Position numbers and translations under genes: made by a program. From Alopecurus myosuroides (taxonomy: Eukaryota > Streptophyta > Magnoliopsida > Poales > Poaceae), in assembly GCA_028641055.1 (NCBI GenBank), contig CM054062.1:274009349-274073348 (forward strand): a DNA stretch of 64,000 nucleotides. Direction: 5' to 3'. Positions within the stretch are counted from its first letter, which is position 1; the number at the start of each line of letters is the position of its first letter. Of this stretch, positions 21,076 to 31,739 are shown in pieces. Under the pieces are notes generated by a model. The model was not told the origin of the DNA, ran no database searches, and worked only from the letters and a program-made list of their open reading frames with translations.

Positions 21076-24007
21076 ATGGCTGGCGGAAAAAGACGCGGTG
21101 CTGCCGGCTCTGCATCCGGTGAACCTTCTGCGCAACCCGCGCCCCGCGCCGGCGACTGGCGCTCCCCCAACACCACCGCGAAAAGCATCAAGGAGATGCA
21201 GCAGGAAGGGTTGCTGCCGGCGGAGACGGAGAAGCGAGTCCGTCTCGGAAAAAAGGAAGAGGTACCCAATCCTCAATCGAACGAGCGCGTGGTCTTTGTG
21301 GACCACGTGACTCGGGGCCTTTCCTTTCCTCTTCATCCCTTCTTCCTCGGGTTGCTGTGTGTCTATGGCATACAGCTTCACGATCTTCCCCCGAACGCGG
21401 TGCAGCATATTTCGTGCTTCATTGTGTTCTGCGAATGCTATCTTGGCATTCGCCCGCACTGGGCGCTTTGGAAGGCGCTCTTCAAAGTCCGGATCTTCTG
21501 CGAGAGATCGCGGGTGGAGTCCGAGCTCGGCGAACCGCTTCGCACGGGCGGCTTCGGGATCCAAGCTCGACAAGAAGGCAGCTACTTCAACATGCATTTT
21601 GTCGACTCCGCTCAAAGCTGGCGGAAGAGGTGGTTCTACGTCACCGACAACAGCTCGGGTGGGATTGTGGAGTTCCACCCATTCGCTGTTCTGACAAGGC
21701 GAAAGTCCTGGGGGCACAAGATGTCAGCCGAAGAGACTCAGACCGTTGCGCCCTTACTCGCAAGAGTAGCTGCTCTCCGGGATCAGACTGCGGGAGTCGT
21801 GCTCAACGGGATGCATCTGGCGAGCATCTTTTTGAAGCGCAGGATCCAGCCACTTCAACAAAGGCCCTCCGCTATGTGGGAGTATCAAGGCTCAGAGGAC
21901 CCCAGCCGAGTAAGCCGCGAGGAGCTTTCGAATGTAGAATTCGAGAAGAAAATCGCGGGTATCACTCGACTGAAGGTGGGGGAGAAATTCCCCGATTGTT
22001 CAGTTGAAGCCTTTGCCGCTTCAAATCCTCCCCCAGCCGAGGTTAGTTTCTTCCTTCTCGTCTTTGAGTTGTTCCCTTTTTGTTCTGAGTCCTAGTCGAT
22101 AAGATTTTTCTCGTCTTCTTCTTGCCTTTGTAGAGCCTAGCTATGGCGGACTGCTACCCGCCAGCTGCGGGGGAGGCTGCCTCAGAGCAAGTGTCGAGTC
22201 ATCAAGACGGCGCGATTGACACCAGTGTCGCCAACGCCTCTTCGAGTTCAGAACACGATTCTTCGGATGACGTTGAAGACTCGAATGGCGCCCCTACGAA
22301 ACGTCGTCGGGTAGATGAGGACGAAGCTACTTCCAAAGATAAATCCTTGGAAGCATCGCCCAGTCAAGCCCCTATCCATGCGACTCCACTTCGCTCCCTT
22401 GCTCCTTCGCCTTCGTTCCCAGTGATGACGCCCGCTTGGAACGTGGACTTGCTGGATGACGACAAGGATGACGAGTAAGTGCTTCTTCCTTATTCTTGGT
22501 CGAACATTTTCCGTGCTTCAATATTGATGGTTTCTATCTTTCGCTGCAGACTGCAGACGATCAGTCCTCGCAGGTACGCCGCTGCCGTTCCTCCCGAAAA
22601 GAGGAATAAGGCAAAGGATGCGGGTGAAACTCCCACCGCGGGCACCGTCCAAAATTCCCCCAGAGCAGCCCCCAAAGCTGCGACTGTGGGACATGAAGCC
22701 CCCAGCTTTGCCGCCAGGACTTCTGCTTCTAAGGAAGTGACGGATAGCTCCGCGGATCCGCTCTCTCGTGCCACCGGCCAGGTAAACTTCATCTTCTATC
22801 TTCAAATTTTTATCGGGTGCACGACAGTGCTCCCGATGGGAGTAGCCCCCGAGGTTGTAGTCGATCGCATGCAATCGGCCACAGGCTCAAAGTCTGGTTT
22901 AATTCTTCTTCATGATTTCATTTTTATCGGGTGCACGGTAGTGCTCCCGATGGGAGTAGCCCCCGAGGCTGTAGTCGATTGTAAATAATCGGGTACAGAC
23001 TCCAATTTAATCCCTTTAACTCTTCCGTCTTCATGCTTTTGCAGTCGCTTATTGATTCTCTTGCGGCGATTGGTCGCCGCGTCGTTCTCGCCAAGTCGGA
23101 TTGCGAGTCACTTCGAACGGACCGTAGCCGACTTCAAACTGAAAACGTCCTTCTCAAGGGTAAGCTTTATCATCTCCCTGTCTTCAGTATTCCGTACATT
23201 CTTGAGTTTTGATAAGCATCTCTTTGCAGCTCGACTTGAATTTGCAGAATCCGAAAAGGTCAAACTCTCTGAGCAGGTAACTGCTCGGGAGGCTGACCTG
23301 ACGGCCATTCGACAAGAGCTGGAGGCTTCCCGCATGCAATCGGAAGATTTTGGTCGACAGCTTGCGGATGCGCGGAAGTCCTTGAAGGAGTTAGAGGAAG
23401 CTGGCAGTAAGGCCGATAACGACGTTGTCGGGTTCCTCCGTCCCCTCGCTGAGCGTTTCGCGGGTAAGTGTGTTGGACTTTTGCGACTTTGATTCTTCAT
23501 TTCGCTGAACTTTGCTAAGTATTATTTTCTTCTTTTGCAGGTCTTCTGGATGTTCCTCTAGAGATCCCTGGACTCCAGCGGGTGGATGTGGTAACCGACA
23601 CACTTGCCCAGCTTAAAAGGCACGCTGATGGAGTTCTCTCCTTGATTAATGATGCTACTCAAGTGCTGGTGCAACTGCACGGTCGCCTCATCGCCAACGC
23701 CACTCCTGCACCCGCGCTAGATGATCTGTTGAAGGTCTTCTCAGAAGGCAAACTTCTGGATGCCTTCGCGGTCACACAGGCGGAGTCTGGTACGAAGACC
23801 GCGATACAATTTGCTTTGGCGCACGGAGTCGAAGGTTTGGAGGAGGCGTACTCATCTCTTCCAGTCGACCCCTCCACGGGCAAAAAGGTACGGCTCTCTC
23901 GTTTTGGCGAGCAAGCCGCTATTCTTGCTCGGAAGCTGTCTGAGATTTTTGCTCGACTGCGGGGAGGGGCGACTGCTGCTAGCGGGAGCACCAATGTAGC
24001 TTCATAG
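21076..24007 (+). CDS. Antisense extra gene of element A, six exons, intact (784 aa)
   Basis: Exons: 21076-22041, 22134-22474, 22550-22781, 23045-23159, 23230-23463 and 23541-24007. All five introns are GT-AG (donors GTTAGT, GTAAGT, GTAAAC, GTAAGC, GTAAGT) and phases agree at every junction, giving one frame of 2355 nt including the stop. Exon 1 holds a domain with the LPPNAV signature (residues 104-109) and a CE-x-x-LGIRPH motif, resembling the plant 'putative gypsy type transposon' domain (PF04195). Exon 2 is acidic and Ser-rich with KRRR near residue 378, a likely nuclear signal. Exons 4-5 are heptad-rich coiled coil (about 514-630), and exon 6 is helical. The start is the first ATG after the TATA box. 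The gene converges on pol. Its function is unknown; extra antisense ORFs are known in Tat elements. The exon model is by eye. Confidence 0.78.
22811..22979. repeat. 114-bp duplication with hairpin and PPT core in intron 3 of the antisense gene
   Basis: Two copies begin with TATCGGG at 22811 and 22925. Each has a hairpin (arms ATCGGG-T-GCAC and GTGC-T-CCCGAT, loops GACA or GGTA; 22812-22837 and 22926-22951) followed by GGGAGTAGCCCCCGAGG and TGTAGTCGAT. The block GTAGCCCCCGAG is the complement of the element's PPT. A third, degraded copy starts near 24115. Confidence 0.75.
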
Positions 24008-24210
24008 TTTTTCTTTTTTCTCCTTGAATGTAATGAACCTTGGGATGTATTCCCGTACCTTTGTTGTCTTTAATCGAAGAATTCATCTTGCAATTCATTC
24101 CCCTTGTTTGTGCGTTGTCCCCCGATGGGAGTAGCCCCCGAGCGTTTGTCAGATATGCGACTAGAAATGACTCGAGTAGGGCATCTTACTTCTTTCGTTT
24201 TATTCTTCCA
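24008..24210 (+). other. 3' region of the antisense gene and intron-like segment
   Basis: It is T-rich after the stop codon at 24005-24007, with TGAATGTAATGAACC at about 24026 as a possible poly(A) region. It then carries a degraded copy of the hairpin/PPT-core repeat and ends in TTTTATTCTTCCAG at 24197-24210, a good splice acceptor for the next module. Confidence 0.45.
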
Positions 24211-25021
24211 GGCTACTGGGTTTGCCGCGGAAACTTTGGGTGGACGTGGTACTCCAGTAAATCCACTTGTTGCCGCTGTTGGCACTTTTGCGGGCCTTCG
24301 TGATAAGGTCCAGGAGGGTGAGCGCAAGCTAAAAGCTACGCGCGGGATAGCCGATGTGGCGAAGTCCAAGCAGAAATTGGCGGCTGAACGCGAACAATTT
24401 CTGATGGATGAGTTGGCTGTAGTCGCAAGGGACTTGCTTTGTAAGTAGTGCAGCCCCCGTGCCTTTTTCTTCTTTGTTTCCTTATCTGACTGAGTGTGTT
24501 TTTGCTCTTCAGTCGTTAATCCGGATGACAGGGAAGAAAAGCAGTGGGTAGAAAATCACATCCTTCAAGAGGCTAGTAGCTCCAAACCTCATGCAAACAA
24601 TTTTTGGTCTGATCGCAGTCGGGGTTTTGTGATGGCCACCTTGAAATTTCGAGTTCTCCAGGCGAGAATTCTCGTGAGTTCTTTTCACGAGGTCTTGGTT
24701 GCGATGAACGCTGCATTTTACCCACTCGAAAAAGGTCCCGAAGACTGGGGCTATCTTCTCAGTTTGTTTGGGCGTGAAGGAGAAGTTCGCGCGTGTGTGC
24801 GCAATCAGATGACGTGCGGCGCGGTTGTAGCTCTCTCTTTTGTCCGCATATGACATCCTGAGATAGATGTGAACTCTGTTGCTCGGCGCCCAGATTATGC
24901 AATCGAGGATATCTCGCCGTACTATGATGATGTACGTCCTGCAGCGGAGAAAATTATCCGATTGACCTCTGAGGAGGTGGATAGAGTTTTAGCGACTGAG
25001 AATGCTCAGCGCTTTGATTGA
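24211..25021 (+). pseudogene. Second, duplicated C-terminal module of the antisense gene
   Basis: The exon-like segments are 24211-24440 (ATGFAAETLGGRG.., coiled coil, donor GTAAGT) and 24513-25021 (after TTGCTCTTCAG). The latter reads VLVAMNAAFYPLEKGPEDW..LLSLFGREGEVRACVRNQ, which parallels exon 6 of the upstream gene (VLVQLHGRLIANATPAPALD..LLKVFSEGKLL). A TGA at 24851-24853 interrupts the frame, which then stays open to TGA at 25019-25021. It could be the tail of an alternative transcript or a decayed second gene. No ATG-led start of its own is convincing. Confidence 0.5.
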
Positions 25022-25303
25022 TTGTCGGATGTAAATATCCTGTAATCTGTTTATAGTTTGTAAGAACTGTTGTAAGGTGTATAACCTTGTTTGTATGATG
25101 TTTTTCTCTGATGCTTAGTTGTAGGTGTAGCCCCCGTGTGTTTTATGGGGTGTGTACCTGTAACTTTTAGCATGTAAAGAACGAGAAGCTTCGAGTGAGT
25201 ATGATGAAGGAATCATGTCTTTATTGCAATGACTGAGAAGCCATGTATTCGAGCTACAGGACTGGCTAGTATAGCCTTATTTTTGTTGTGATAACAAGTA
25301 AAC
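25022..25303. other. Tail-to-tail spacer between antisense gene and pol (A)
   Basis: About 280 bp where the two converging transcripts would end. It contains a GTAGCCCCCGTG PPT-core variant at 25127. No ORF is present. Confidence 0.55.
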
Positions 25304-26821
25304 CTATGGATAAAATTTCCGGAGGTGTGCAATGTTCCACGGATTGGAGTAGATCCCTCCGGTCGCCGGATTCTTTAGCCTGTAGGCTCCGCCTAGGATG
25401 ACTTCGTGTATGATGAAGGGTCCTTCCCAAGGTGGTTCGAGCTTGTGTCCTTCCTTCTGTTTGAGCCGCAGCACTAGGTCCCCAACCGCGAATGCTCTGT
25501 GGCGTATTCGGCGACTATGATAGTTGCGCAAGGATTGCTGATATACCGCGGATCTTGCTAGTGCGATGTCACGCATTTTGTCGAGTGCATCCATATCTTC
25601 TGCGAGCGCCCTGTTGGAAGTTTCTTCGTTGTACGCTACAACTCGTGGGGCGCTGAATCGAACGTCCTCGGGAAGGACTGCTTCTGCCCCGTATACCATG
25701 AAGAATGGTGTGTACTTCGTTGAACGATTAGGAGTTGTGCGCAGGCTCCAGAGTACGGAGGGTAGTTCTTCCGCCCAATGTCCTGGGGCGGGGTGTAGAC
25801 GATCGAGTAGTCGCTTCTTGATGCCGGCCGAAACTAAGCCGTTGGATCTTTCGACTTGTCCGTTCGTTTGCGGGTGAGCGACTGAGGCAAACTTGAAATT
25901 GATGCCTTTTTCCTCGCAGAACTGTTGTGTTTCCTTTGCTGTGAAATTTGTACCATTATCTGTAATGATGTCGTGTGGCACACCAAATCTGCATACAATG
26001 GAGTCGAGAAACTTGACGGCGCATTGGGCGCTTGCTGAAGTTACTGGCATAGCCTCGATCCATTTGGTGAACTTGTCGACTGCGACCAGCAAGTGTGTGT
26101 ATCCACCTGGTGTGGACTTGCGTAGTGGCCCAACCATGTCTAGCCCCCATTGTGCAAAGGGCCAGGCTATTGGTATCATGTGCAATTCCGTAGCAGGGGC
26201 GTGTGGCCTTGGTGCGAATCGCTGGCAGGCGTCGCATCGTTCGACCAGGCTTTTTGCATCGTTGGCTGCTGTTAGCCAGTAAAATCCTGCTCGGAAAGCT
26301 TTTCCCATTATTGTTTTCCAGCTAGCATGATGTCCGCAATCTCCTTGGTGTATGTCCTGGAGCAATTCCTTGCCATCTTCGGGTGCGATGCAACGCTGAA
26401 GTATTCCCGAGATACTTTGCTTGTATAATTCTCCATTGACTACTCGAAAGGACTTGCTACGCCTCATTATCTGTCGAGCCTCACGTGGATCGGCCGGGAG
26501 CTGTCTGTTGAGCAGGTAGTCGAGATATTTCTGCGTCCAGACTAGCTCGACCAGGAAAACCTGTCGTGATATATTATGAATAAGCTCGATAAGCGCGACC
26601 TGCGGGCTGACCTCTGTTTCTGGCGCTGCTGCAGCTTTCTTCACTTTGACCGATCGTTTGATCATCCGTTCGAAGTATATTCCTGGCGGTATGGGTGTAT
26701 TCGTGGAACCCATGTTTGCCAGTCTATCTGCTTCTTCGTTGCTAGATCTTGCAATGTGCTTCAGCTTGCAACCTTTAAAGCTTCCTTCGAGTAGATTGTA
26801 TATGTCACGATATGCGACCAT
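25304..26821 (-). pseudogene. Element A integrase with the RNase H tail
   Basis: A 505-codon frame. Residues 1-40 finish the second RNase H (SSNEEADRLA). The integrase zinc motif is HQGDCGHH..CDAC (H158, H164, C196, C199). The catalytic triad is visible as D228 (WGLDMVGP), D288 (ITDNGTNF) and E324 (NGQVERSNG). A C-terminal HRAFAVGDLVLRL..WEGPF region follows, as usual for Ty3/gypsy. The frame itself is unbroken, but it is separated from reverse transcriptase by a frameshift near 26860. Its first Met is therefore only a codon within the ancestral polyprotein. Integrase would insert element cDNA into the genome. Confidence 0.9.
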
Positions 26822-28886
26822 GTTTTCAGCAATGGCGTCGCATTCTTCATCGTCTGCTGCACTATGAGATTGGAATCACCGTAGATCATTAATCGGGTAG
26901 CTCCGCAGGCGATTGCCATCTTCATCTCGTGCAACAGGGCTTCATATTCTGCGTCGTTGTTTGAGGCTGGATCGTCTGGTGGAAAGTCCAGTCGCAGGAC
27001 GTATTGCAGCTTGTCTCCCCGAGGTGAAATAAGAACGATTCCAGCTCTTGCTCCTTCGTTTCTCTTGGATCCATCGAAGTACATTATCCAGTTGCTCGTG
27101 TACTCAGGTGGTCCGGGCGTTTGTAGCTCTGTCCATTCGCTGAGGAATTCCACGAGTACTTGAGATTTGACTGCGTTTCGTCCTGTATAGGTGATGTCCG
27201 AGGCGCCCAACTCGATGCTCCATTTTGCTATTCTTCCGGATGCCATAGGGTTGTTCATGATTGTCCCGAGTGACGCATCATTAACCACTGTGATGGCGTG
27301 TTCCTGGAAATAATGTTTGAGCTTTCGGGCCATGAGAACAACTCCATATGCCAGCTTCTGATAATGAGGGTATCGTTGCTTGCATGGCGAGAGCACTTCG
27401 CTGATGTAATATATTGGTCGTTGGACTCCGTACGCTTTGCCGTCTTCAGGTCGTTCGACCACGATTGCCGTGCTGATGACCTGGTTTGTAGCGGCTAGGT
27501 ATAGTAGAAGTGGCTCCCTTTCTTGCGGTGTTGCAAGGACGCGCCTGCTTTGCAACGATCGCTTCAAATCTGCGAACGCTTGTTTAGCTTCGGGTGTCCA
27601 CTCGAATTTGTCCGTCTTCTTCAGTAATTTGTAGAAGGGTAGCGCTTGCTCTCCCAATCGTGCGATGAACCTGCTTAGGGCGGCTAGTCGTCCCGCGAGC
27701 TGCTGGACTCCGCGTAGATTGGTTGGCTCCTTCATAGTCAAGATAGCTTGTATTTTCTCCGGGTTGGCTTCAATGCCTCTGGCGGATACCAGGTACCCGA
27801 GTAGTTTTCCTGCATGGACGCCAAAAACGCATTTGGTCGGATTGAGCTTGATCCGATATGCATTAAGGGCGTCGAATGTTTCTCTGATGTCCTCGAGGAG
27901 TGTGTCCTCTACTCGAGTTTTGATGACAATGTCGTCGACGTACACCTGTACGTTTTTGCCAATGAGATTGGCGAGGCATCTTTGCATGCAGCGCTGATAT
28001 GTTGCGCCTGCGTTCTTCAGCCCGAAAGGCATTGTCGTGTAGCAGTAGACACCGTGGGGTGTGATGAATGCCGTCTTCTCTTCGTCTTCCCTTTTCATTC
28101 GGATCTGATTATATCCCGAATAGGCGTCCAGGAAGGAGAGGCGTTGGCAGCCTGCCGTAGAATCCACGATCTGGTCGATTCGTGGTAGAGGAAAATTGTC
28201 CTTGGGGCAGTGCTTATTTAACGACGTGTAGTCGATGCAACACCCGAAGGATATCCGTGTTCTTCTTGGGTACCAATACCGGGTTTGCTAACCAGGTGGA
28301 TATCTTGATCTCCCTGATGAAATTTGCAGCTAGCAATCTGTTTACTTCTTCTCCAAGCGCCTTCTGTTTGGGTTCTGAAAATCGTCGAGTCGTCTGTTTG
28401 ATGGGTTTGGCATTAGGAAAGACTTCGAGTGAGTGCTCGGCAAACTCCCTGGGTATTCCTGGCATATCTGAGGGTTGCCAGGCAAAAATCTCCCAGTACT
28501 CACGGAGGAGTTTGACGAGCGCGCCTTCCTATGCTGGCGAGAGGGTTGTTGAGACCATTGCTGTCTTCGCAGAATCCGTCGGGTGCACTTGATGCTTGCG
28601 AGTGTCGCTGTTGGCGCTGAATTCTAGCTCAGGCGCGTTTTTCTTCGTGAGGGGCATAACGGAGTGATCCGTGGTTTTTGCCAGCTCTTGGAGTTCTTCT
28701 TGCATCTCGAAAGATTTTGCGATCTCATTAAATTCTATGTCGCACTTTGTCCGATTTCTGGAAGTCTCCGTCGATGGTGATCACACCGTATTCGCCGGGT
28801 AGCTTGAGCTTCAAATACGCGTAGTGTGGTACAGCCATGAATCTGGCGAACGCTGTTCGACCAAGAATGGCGTGGTACTGTGAGGG
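26761..28886 (-). pseudogene. Element A reverse transcriptase and RNase H, with frameshifts and stops
   Basis: The main frame (26761-28167) holds the palm region with YVDD at residues 76-79. A degenerate first RNase H follows (YLAATNQV where an Asp is expected). A second RNase H has D365, E409 and D431 (MYFDGS, NDAEYEA, YGDSN). This double RNase H is characteristic of Tat elements. Upstream, 28214-28465 encodes PREFAEHSLEV..WLANPVLVPKK. Lesions are TAG at 28887-28889 after VVD, a frameshift near 28747, TAG at 28529-28531, a one-base frameshift near 28237 (before the LNKHCPKDNFPLPR region) and a frameshift near 26860. It cannot make a full Pol. Confidence 0.88.
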
Positions 28887-31739
28887 CTAGTCGACGACTT
28901 CGAAGTCCAGGAATTCCCTTCTGTAGTTGCTTGGAGAGCCCAATACTACTTCTAGGTTGATTGTTCCGAGTGGACGGATTGCCTTGCCCGGAACTATCCC
29001 GTGGAAGGATGTTTCTGATTCCGTTAGGCCGTCCAGATTCTTGTTCATTCGACGGAGTGTATCCGCGTAGATGATGTTGATGCCACTGCCACCGTCCATG
29101 AATACGCGGGCCAGGTCATAATTACCAATTTGAGCTTGGATGACGAGGGCGGCGTGTCCTGGTCGATAGACTCGTGGCGGATGGTCTTTCATTGAGAACG
29201 TGATTGGCTGATCCGCCATTTTCAGGTACTCGGTTTTTGTCGGTGGTGTCTGCACTGCCATGCACAATTGCCTCGTGTTAGTCTTTTGAGCTCTGCGAGA
29301 GGGGCATACCTTCTGTATCATCGCGAGTTGTCCTGCCGGGTTCGGGTATGCATTGGCTCCATTGTTTTGCGGTGGTGGCGCAGGTAGTGCGGCTAGCGCC
29401 ATGTTTGGATTTGCTGGTGGAGGTGGTGGTGGAGGCGGCTGGAATTGTTGTCCTCCTCCTGGCAGCGGCGGGTAGTTTTGGGTGGATGCAAATCTTTTCC
29501 TCGCGAGAGCATCTGAGATGTCAAGAAACTTTCGGCAATCCTTGAGAAGGTGTGTTGCCTTAGTTTTGCCCGTGTGCTTATCTGTAAACAGGTGTAGCGA
29601 GCAGTATGCATCGAGATCCTCCTCGGGGGATTTTTCTTCTACTTTTGGTTTCCACTCGCGACTTCCACGGCGACCAGAGTCGCGGTTTCGCGTGAATTCT
29701 GCCGCCACTAATTCCTCCCTGGCCTCGTGGTCGTAGTATTTCCTTCTCTTTCTTCGTCCATGGCGGTCTTCCTCGTGTGCGGACGACGATGCTCTTTCAT
29801 TGCGCACCGCGTCTTCTCCGTTGGCCCATTTTTCGGCTATGATCATTAGCTCCCCAATGGTTTTGGGCGCGGCTCTGCCTAACTCTTCTCGAAACGCGGT
29901 TCTTCTCGCCCCTTTGGCGAAGGCCTCAATCGTCACCTCTTCCGAGATGGTTCCTGCGGTGTTCCTGAGTGTGGTCCACCGCTGGATATATTCTCGTGTA
30001 GATTCGCCACTCTTCTGTTTGCATGCTCGTAACTCTTCGATTGTGGCTGGCCTCTTGTAAGTCGACTGGAAATTTTTGCAGAAATCGCGGTGTAGGTCGT
30101 CCCACGATGCGTAGCAAGATTTGGGTCTTCTCTCCAGCCAACTACGGGCCGCGCCTGTAAGATGCAAATTGAGGTATTGCATGGCTGTGTTCTTGTTCCC
30201 ACGTTGGCATTTTACTGCTGTGAGGTAGTCGCTTAACCACTGGGAGGGCTCGAGTGAGCCGTCGTATTTTGTCACCTCCGTGCTGAGCTTGAACCTCTTG
30301 GGTAGAGGTGCTTCACGGATGCTGCGAGCGAAACAGAGTGCTCCACAGGTTTCGTCGTCCGAGGACCTGGATGAGGAGCGCTCGCGATATCGTGAAGCTC
30401 TCGCTCTATCCACCTTCTTTTGGGCGAGATCTGATCGCACGTCGTATTCGGACCGGTCGCGGTCGCTATCTTTCCTTGGTTCTTTGCTTCGTTTTCTCGA
30501 GCGGCTGCTGTGGTGCCGCGAGATTTTGTCTCTCGGGCTGTCGTCGCTGCTGCTTCGACTATCGCCGCGGCGGCGGGCCTCTTTTCCTCGACCACGTCGT
30601 GGCGATTTGTCTTTTCTTGGGGATGAACTTCTGTGCCTGCGGGGCGTTTCTTTATCCTTGTCCTTCTCCTGTCGCTCCTTCTCCAATTGTTCTTCGGTCT
30701 TCTTGCGATCGTGAGAAGCGAGCCTTGCGGCCGCCAATCCTAGTCCTTTGCGAATTTGTTTGTACTGTTCCACCCGAGGGTCGCTTTCCGTCGGTTGGTT
30801 CATCTGCATGTAAGTTGCTGCGGCTAGGATCGCGGCAGCTGGGGTTTGCGGGTAGACGTTGCCGTCATCGTCGACCCTCATGAAGGAAGACGTGGTCGAC
30901 CTGTCGGTCGCAGTCACGGATTCGTGGCCCCTTGACGATTTTGCGTGTCCCTTCCTCGCGGGTCGGGTACCAACCGAGGGTGCAAGGGACTGTTCGACTC
31001 GTCGCAGGCTTGATTCATCCGCCGCTCTTCTGCGACGGGCTAGATCTGCCCGGGCTTCTTTGATGTTTGAGGCCGCTCTTACTAGGTGGTAGTGGTAGGC
31101 GGTTAGGTCCTCTTGTGAGGCTCCTGCCGCGGGTGGCTGACTCCGCCGCATGGCCTCCTTGGCCCTTTTCCAGGCCTCCCGCGAAACGCCGATTATATCG
31201 CGCTCGGTTGCGCTGAATTCGGTTTCTGAGGGCTGTTCCGATCCTGCCATGCAGACTTGGGCCAGTCGTGGCTCGTGCGTCCTAGGCGTAGATCGGAAAG
31301 CTTCCCGTACCCGAGATGGTTCCTCTGTCGAGAGGGCGTGATAGTCGACTGTGTTGAAGCGGATGGACTCGCCACTTTTCTCCATAGGAAAGCGCGAGTT
31401 GACGGCTCCAGATTCAGGTTCAGATTCATCCGAGAAGTGGAGGATTCCGTCTCTGTTCGCCATGAAGTTGAAGCTCCCGAACGTCAGGGTGACGCTCTTC
31501 TCTAGATCCTCGAACACCGGGCGTGATTCCGGCGAGTGAGGCGTGACTATGACGGTTCCGATCCGTATAGGATTGTTCGGAGCCGTAGTCAATGGTTTCC
31601 AACGGGATTTGGATGTCGATGAAGCCGAAGATGCCGGTGATCTAGCGCCCGCGGTCCCCACGGTCGGCACCAATTGTCGAATCTCTGACTCCACAAATCC
31701 CTTAGGTGACCCTATCGGGTTTCGACTAGGAGAACTCAT
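28887..31739 (-). CDS. Element A gag-protease ORF
   Basis: A 950-codon frame. Residues about 300-480 are very Arg/Ser/Lys-rich; the gag capsid-like domain lies near 490-640 (SQWLSDYLTAVKC, ARSWLERRP, STREYIQRW). A Cys/His cluster (YCSLH..HLLKDC) is near 735, and the protease active site MDGGSG is near 880, with Asp-Gly-Gly in place of the usual Asp-Thr-Gly. The frame opens inside the 5' LTR (Met at 31739) and passes through the PBS, which encodes QLVPTVG. The Met at 31463 (MANRDG) is an alternative start outside the LTR. The ORF ends at TAG 28887-28889 just after FEVVD, cutting off the protease C-terminus. Gag would form the particle, and protease would cut the polyprotein. Confidence 0.85.
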   Translation of the reverse strand: MSSPSRNPIGSPKGFVESEIRQLVPTVGTAGARSPASSASSTSKSRWKPLTTAPNNPIRIGTVIVTPHSPESRPVFEDLEKSVTLTFGSFNFMANRDGILHFSDESEPESGAVNSRFPMEKSGESIRFNTVDYHALSTEEPSRVREAFRSTPRTHEPRLAQVCMAGSEQPSETEFSATERDIIGVSREAWKRAKEAMRRSQPPAAGASQEDLTAYHYHLVRAASNIKEARADLARRRRAADESSLRRVEQSLAPSVGTRPARKGHAKSSRGHESVTATDRSTTSSFMRVDDDGNVYPQTPAAAILAAATYMQMNQPTESDPRVEQYKQIRKGLGLAAARLASHDRKKTEEQLEKERQEKDKDKETPRRHRSSSPRKDKSPRRGRGKEARRRGDSRSSSDDSPRDKISRHHSSRSRKRSKEPRKDSDRDRSEYDVRSDLAQKKVDRARASRYRERSSSRSSDDETCGALCFARSIREAPLPKRFKLSTEVTKYDGSLEPSQWLSDYLTAVKCQRGNKNTAMQYLNLHLTGAARSWLERRPKSCYASWDDLHRDFCKNFQSTYKRPATIEELRACKQKSGESTREYIQRWTTLRNTAGTISEEVTIEAFAKGARRTAFREELGRAAPKTIGELMIIAEKWANGEDAVRNERASSSAHEEDRHGRRKRRKYYDHEAREELVAAEFTRNRDSGRRGSREWKPKVEEKSPEEDLDAYCSLHLFTDKHTGKTKATHLLKDCRKFLDISDALARKRFASTQNYPPLPGGGQQFQPPPPPPPPANPNMALAALPAPPPQNNGANAYPNPAGQLAMIQKVCPSRRAQKTNTRQLCMAVQTPPTKTEYLKMADQPITFSMKDHPPRVYRPGHAALVIQAQIGNYDLARVFMDGGSGINIIYADTLRRMNKNLDGLTESETSFHGIVPGKAIRPLGTINLEVVLGSPSNYRREFLDFEVVD
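31655..31672 (-). other. Element A primer-binding site
   Basis: On the - strand TGGTGCCGACCGTGGGGA begins two bases after the LTR's terminal CA. I do not assign the tRNA. Confidence 0.85.

Noticed and set aside
20854..21717. 287-codon frame on the - strand opposite exon 1 of the antisense gene
   Set aside because: It is a low-stop shadow in a GC-rich exon. The + strand frame has the PF04195-like signatures and the splice sites.
24104..24210. ATG at 24104 as the start of a separate gene
   Set aside because: The first 36 codons run through the PPT-core repeat and an intron-like stretch ending in a splice acceptor. Coding more likely starts at 24211 as an exon.
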